Below, piece after piece: positions 61,068 to 64,000 of a stretch of DNA of 64,000 nucleotides (the stretch's first letter is position 1; every line of letters begins with the position of its first letter). Under the pieces are notes generated by a model. The model searched no databases. It was not told the DNA's origin and worked only from the letters and a program-made list of their open reading frames with translations. The position numbers and the translations under genes are program-made. The stretch is from the NCBI RefSeq assembly GCF_015163075.1, contig NZ_JADDXU010000007.1, forward strand, positions 186,001-250,000, given 5' to 3'. This DNA is from Streptomyces justiciae. GTDB lineage: Bacteria > Actinomycetota > Actinomycetes > Streptomycetales > Streptomycetaceae.

Positions 61068-62153
61068 TTACCCGACGCGACAGGGCAACGTGGTCGCCGT
61101 ATCACCGCCGGAGCCGGTCACGACGTACCCGAACGTCGTGCTCTGTCCTGGGCTCAGGGACCCGTTCCAGTCGGCGTTGTGGACCATCACGTCCTGGCCG
61201 GTGTAGGTGGCGTTGCCGTTCCAGAGGCTGTCGACCTTCTGGCCGCTCGGGAGCGTCCAGTCGACCATCCAGCCCAGCATCGGGACGTCGCCGGAGTTGG
61301 TGACGGTCACCTCGGACTGGTAGCCGCCGCTCCAACTGCCGGTCGTCTTGCGGGTGGCGGTGCAGGTGCCGGGGACCGGGTCGGTCGGGTTGCCCGGTTC
61401 GTGGATGCCGGTCACCTCGCCGTTGCCGCCGTCGAAGACGACGTCGGAGCAGGAGTAGAAGGTCTCCGCGCTGTCCGAGCGCTGCCAGACCATGTAGATG
61501 ATGTGGCGGCCCGACTTGTTCGACGGAAGCTGCCCGGTCCAGGAGTAGTTGGCCTCGACCGTGCCCGGACTGCCGTTCAGCGGCGGGTGGTCGACGGAGA
61601 GGAAGGGCTGGTCCTCCATGTCGTTCCAGGTGAGGGTCTTGGTCGGGTCGAAGCCGTCCTTGGTGACGTAGACGTAGAACCAACCCGGGTGCGCCGCCCA
61701 GGCGTTGTAGGAGAAGTCGACGGTCGCGCCCGAGGTGAGGTGGGTCAACGGCCAGTCGTTGCGCGGGGCGTTGAAGCCGGTGAAGTTGGTGTTGCCGCCG
61801 CTGCACAGCTGGCCGTCCGGTACGAAGCCGCGGGTGCGGCCGGCGCCGTCCGAGCGGAGCACCGAGAACCAGTTGTAGAACGGCGTGGTGCCGCTGACCG
61901 CCTGCGCGTTCTTGCAGGCCGGGTTGACGGGCTTGATCTCACCGGTGTCGGTCAGCCCGTCCTGCCAGCACAGGAAGGTACGGCTGCCGGGCTTCATCGG
62001 GGTGCCGTGGGCTTCCGCCTGCCCGCCGGCCGTGACGACCAGGGCGACCGCGGGGATTGTGGCGAGCAGGGAGACCAGGACGAGGAAGAGGGCTCTGGCG
62101 CGAGTCGGGAGCGCTAATCGGCGACCGGGGGACGCTGATTTTGTCAGGATCAT
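61068..62153 (-). CDS. Secreted AA10 lytic polysaccharide monooxygenase with CBM2
   Basis: 361 residues. The signal peptide ends QAEA before His49, the N-terminal copper-ligand His of the mature enzyme (HGTPMKPGSRTFLCW). The AA10 domain runs to about 240, with the second copper His in NAWAAHPGWFYVYVTKDG. A Pro/Thr linker leads to a C-terminal family 2 carbohydrate-binding module (CTATRKTTGSWSGGYQSEVTVTN) with conserved Trp residues. Such enzymes oxidatively cleave crystalline cellulose. A perfect CebR box 99 bases upstream supports cellulose as substrate. The gene stands alone. Confidence 0.95.
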   Translation of the reverse strand: MILTKSASPGRRLALPTRARALFLVLVSLLATIPAVALVVTAGGQAEAHGTPMKPGSRTFLCWQDGLTDTGEIKPVNPACKNAQAVSGTTPFYNWFSVLRSDGAGRTRGFVPDGQLCSGGNTNFTGFNAPRNDWPLTHLTSGATVDFSYNAWAAHPGWFYVYVTKDGFDPTKTLTWNDMEDQPFLSVDHPPLNGSPGTVEANYSWTGQLPSNKSGRHIIYMVWQRSDSAETFYSCSDVVFDGGNGEVTGIHEPGNPTDPVPGTCTATRKTTGSWSGGYQSEVTVTNSGDVPMLGWMVDWTLPSGQKVDSLWNGNATYTGQDVMVHNADWNGSLSPGQSTTFGYVVTGSGGDTATTLPCRVG

Positions 62154-62251
62154 GACAGTCCAGTCCGTTCCTTGAGGTACGGGCCGTGCGGATGCGTGTG
62201 CGGATGAGCGGGGTGGGTGGTCCCCTTCGGGCAGGTTCCGGTCCACCCGCA

Positions 62252-62265
62252 TGGGAGCGCTCCCA
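62252..62265. promoter_or_regulatory. CebR box TGGGAGCGCTCCCA upstream of the LPMO
   Basis: This is a perfect 14-bp palindrome identical to the known binding site of CebR, the cellobiose-responsive LacI-family repressor of streptomycetes. It lies about 100 bases before the LPMO start and should make the gene inducible by cello-oligosaccharides. The remainder of the 281-bp gap contains the dyad at 62378. Confidence 0.93.
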
Positions 62266-62377
62266 CCCCGCCTGTGGCGGAAGGTAGCGCGAATGGGGGC
62301 GGGTGTAAACGGTTGGCGCGAGGGAGGGTGGGCGTCAATGGCGTGCCGTGGCATCACTGGTTTGGGTGGCGGTACCT

Positions 62378-62389
62378 TCGTACGTACGA
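62378..62389. promoter_or_regulatory. Palindrome TCGTACGTACGA upstream of the Uma2 gene
   Basis: A perfect 12-bp dyad 46-57 bases before the Uma2 start may be an operator or overlap its promoter. No matching regulator is encoded nearby. Confidence 0.4.
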
Positions 62390-62434
62390 TCACGCCACAT
62401 ATCGGCGTCCACACTGGCGTCCATGGGAGCAGTG

Positions 62435-63031
62435 ATGACCACACCCCAGCAGGCCACCGAGGACACCTGGATGTTCCCTCCGGCCGACGGCTGGGCCTTT
62501 GCCCAGGTGAAGCATTTGGAGCTGCCCTTCGACTGGGAACTCGTGGACGGAGTGGTCGTGGCTCGTGGGCAGACCAATGTCTGGCACAACGAAGTGCGGG
62601 ACGGCCTCGCTGACGCGCTCAAGGCAGCACGCGTCTCGCCCTATCGGGTACTCACCGAGCAGTGCGTGATGGTGGACGACCGCAACACCCCCAAACCGGA
62701 TGTGATCGTCTACGACCCGCGGGAGCTGAACCTCTTCAAGGCTGAGTGCATCCCAGCAGGGAAGGTCACCCTCGCCGTCGAAGTCGTGTCCCCTGGCTCT
62801 CGTCAGGACGACCGCGTGCGCAAACCCGCGCTCTTCTCAGCGAACAAGGTCCCGTACTACTGGCGCGTCGAACTGGACCGCGACCAGAAGCTCGCGGTCC
62901 ACGAGTACTGGCTCAACGCGGACACCCTCACCTACTTCCCCGCGCCCTCGCACCCGGTGCACCACGGCAAGCTCTTCACCGAGCTGCCGTTCCCCGTCGA
63001 GATCGATCTCGACGCGCTCCTCGGTTTCTGA
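62435..63031 (+). CDS. Uma2-family (DUF820) endonuclease-like protein
   Basis: 198 residues from ATG 62435, five bases after GGGAG. The PD-(D/E)xK-type core is visible: ELVDGVVVARG near the N-terminus, KPDVIVYDP (catalytic Asp) and TLAVEVVSPGSRQDDRVRKPALF with the Glu and downstream Lys. Such genes are numerous in Streptomyces and of unknown role; nuclease activity is inferred from the fold. Confidence 0.88.
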   Translation: MTTPQQATEDTWMFPPADGWAFAQVKHLELPFDWELVDGVVVARGQTNVWHNEVRDGLADALKAARVSPYRVLTEQCVMVDDRNTPKPDVIVYDPRELNLFKAECIPAGKVTLAVEVVSPGSRQDDRVRKPALFSANKVPYYWRVELDRDQKLAVHEYWLNADTLTYFPAPSHPVHHGKLFTELPFPVEIDLDALLGF

Positions 63032-63042
63032 GCCCGCCGCCG

Positions 63043-63633
63043 TCACACGGGATACGCCCCCTGAAAGGCCAGCCGCGCCGCCGCCCCCTCCCCCACGTCC
63101 GTCAGCAGGTCGTCGAGGTCCAGGAACTCCTCCCACACCGATCGCCCGCTCGCCTCGGCCAGCGTCCTGACCACCAGGTCCTCCAGCTCCGGGACGCGCT
63201 TGTTCTTCCATGCCTTGTCGGCGAGGCTGACCAGGAGATCCTCGATCGTCACGTCCGGCGCGGTCCAGCTCGCGTGGGTGGCGGCGAAGCGGGCCAGGTG
63301 CGGGGTGATGCCGTGGCTCAACAGCAGGTCGCGACCGGCGACTTCGTGCGCCGAACCGGGGCCGGAGAGCTCCGTGGTGTGCGCCGTCTTGCCTATGTCG
63401 TGCGTGGCCGCACCGAACAGCACCGCCTCACGGTCGAGCGGGAGTTGGGAGTGCCGCCGCGTCAGCCACTCCACGAGGTCGTACGCCACGTCGTGCACCG
63501 CCCTGAGATGCGCGGCGAGCCGCGGCGGCGCGTCCAGCTCGCGCAGCAGCTCCGCCGCGCGGTCCGGCAGCGGACGGAGGGGCGGGTCGCCGGGGTCGTG
63601 GAGGGCGTGGTGGAGGAGGTCGGGGGAGGTCAC
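63043..63633 (-). CDS. HD-domain phosphohydrolase-like protein
   Basis: 196 residues. The metal-binding HD signature is present: the first His in LRAVHDVAYDLVEWL, the His-Asp pair in FGAATHDIGKTAH, then HEVAGRDLLLSHG and a distal Asp in LLVSLADKAWK. It is probably a metal-dependent phosphohydrolase on a nucleotide or similar substrate. It is convergent with the Uma2 gene, with an 11-base gap. Confidence 0.87.
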   Translation of the reverse strand: MTSPDLLHHALHDPGDPPLRPLPDRAAELLRELDAPPRLAAHLRAVHDVAYDLVEWLTRRHSQLPLDREAVLFGAATHDIGKTAHTTELSGPGSAHEVAGRDLLLSHGITPHLARFAATHASWTAPDVTIEDLLVSLADKAWKNKRVPELEDLVVRTLAEASGRSVWEEFLDLDDLLTDVGEGAAARLAFQGAYPV

Positions 63634-63679
63634 TCGGAAGAGGGTACGGCGGCTACGGCGGGTGCGGCCGACGGCCTTG

Positions 63680-64000
63680 TCACGGCCAGGTGTTGGCCTG
63701 TGCCGCGAAGGTCTCGGGGTCGCTGTGCACCGGGATCACGCACACCAGCTGTCCGCCGGGCGCGCGCAGCACATGGCACTCCAGCCACTGGGAGATCTCG
63801 ACCGCGCCGAGGGCCGACAGGCGAGCGGTCTCGGCCTCCACGTCGTCCGTCTCGATGTCGATGTGCAGGCGCGGCACGTCGTCGACGGCCTGGACGGCGG
63901 TGACCAGCCCCGGCAGGGCGCCGTGGAGGACGGTGAACTGCGGTTCGTCGTCGACCCGTTGGGCCGGGGCGCCGAGGGCGGCGGACCAGAAGGCGGAGGC
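63680..64000 (-). CDS. VOC/glyoxalase-like protein (N-terminus beyond the window)
   Basis: The frame stays open to the window edge, giving 106 C-terminal residues, starting SAFWSAALGAP. FWSAALG, PRLHIDIETDDVEAE with the conserved His, and the C-terminal VLRAPGGQLVCVIPV are characteristic of VOC-superfamily domains. It is truncated by the window, not broken. The substrate is unknown; many such Streptomyces proteins are annotated as glyoxalases without activity data. Confidence 0.85.
   Translation of the reverse strand, partial: ASAFWSAALGAPAQRVDDEPQFTVLHGALPGLVTAVQAVDDVPRLHIDIETDDVEAETARLSALGAVEISQWLECHVLRAPGGQLVCVIPVHSDPETFAAQANTWP

Overview
The window is a high-G+C actinobacterial chromosome segment, almost certainly Streptomyces. 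The signs are strong third-position GC bias, many GTG starts, 4-bp ATGA/GTGA gene overlaps, and a gene order I recognise from the Streptomyces core (fadA-fadB ... dxs, xylHGF, rok7B7, ngcGFE). I see no phage, IS element, tRNA, rRNA or CRISPR array.

Layout. 1-6.9 kb: beta-mannoside uptake and hydrolysis (ABC permeases, binding lipoprotein, GH2 beta-mannosidase, LacI repressor). 7.0-10.4 kb: fadA-fadB for fatty-acid beta-oxidation. 10.5-14.6 kb: housekeeping or unknown genes and a 42-bp tandem repeat. 14.6-23.6 kb: a six-gene FxSxx-COOH RiPP operon, consisting of precursor FxsA, radical-SAM maturase FxsB, an AAC(3)-like acetyltransferase, two TIR-like FxsC proteins and the ParA-like/TIR/NB-ARC/TPR giant FxsT. 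23.9-27.5 kb: an APC amino-acid permease and dxs. 27.7-32.5 kb: the xylose-type importer xylFGH and the ROK regulator rok7B7. 32.7-36.0 kb: the chitooligosaccharide importer ngcEFG. 36.4-42.1 kb: secreted GH92 alpha-mannosidase followed by GH67 alpha-glucuronidase. 42.2-46.3 kb: a three-gene MoxR/VWA-metallopeptidase-like module. 46.3-54.1 kb: an operon with an LplBC-type importer, GH39, a DUF624 protein and GH42. 54.3-58.5 kb: an acetyl-xylan-esterase-like gene and a second GH92. 58.8-64 kb: TetR, a repeat-rich noncoding stretch, a cellulose-active LPMO under a CebR box, Uma2, HD and VOC proteins.

How the parts work together. Most of the window is a plant and fungal polysaccharide utilisation region. 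Secreted GH92 and LPMO enzymes, ABC importers and intracellular GH2/GH39/GH42/GH67 enzymes are arranged in separately regulated units. Three of the four importers lack their own ATPase and probably share a distant MsiK-type ATPase. Regulation can be partly read from the DNA. A GACAACGTTGTC palindrome lies upstream of the beta-mannosidase (one mismatch) and upstream of both GH92 genes (perfect), suggesting one LacI/ManR-type regulon for alpha- and beta-mannan. A DasR-like site overlaps the ngcE promoter, and a perfect CebR box lies upstream of the LPMO.

The least understood system is the fxs operon. A 63-residue peptide ending F-N-S-S-I and its cyclophane-forming maturase are translationally coupled to TIR-like and STAND-ATPase proteins, an architecture otherwise typical of ligand-triggered immunity or programmed-death systems.
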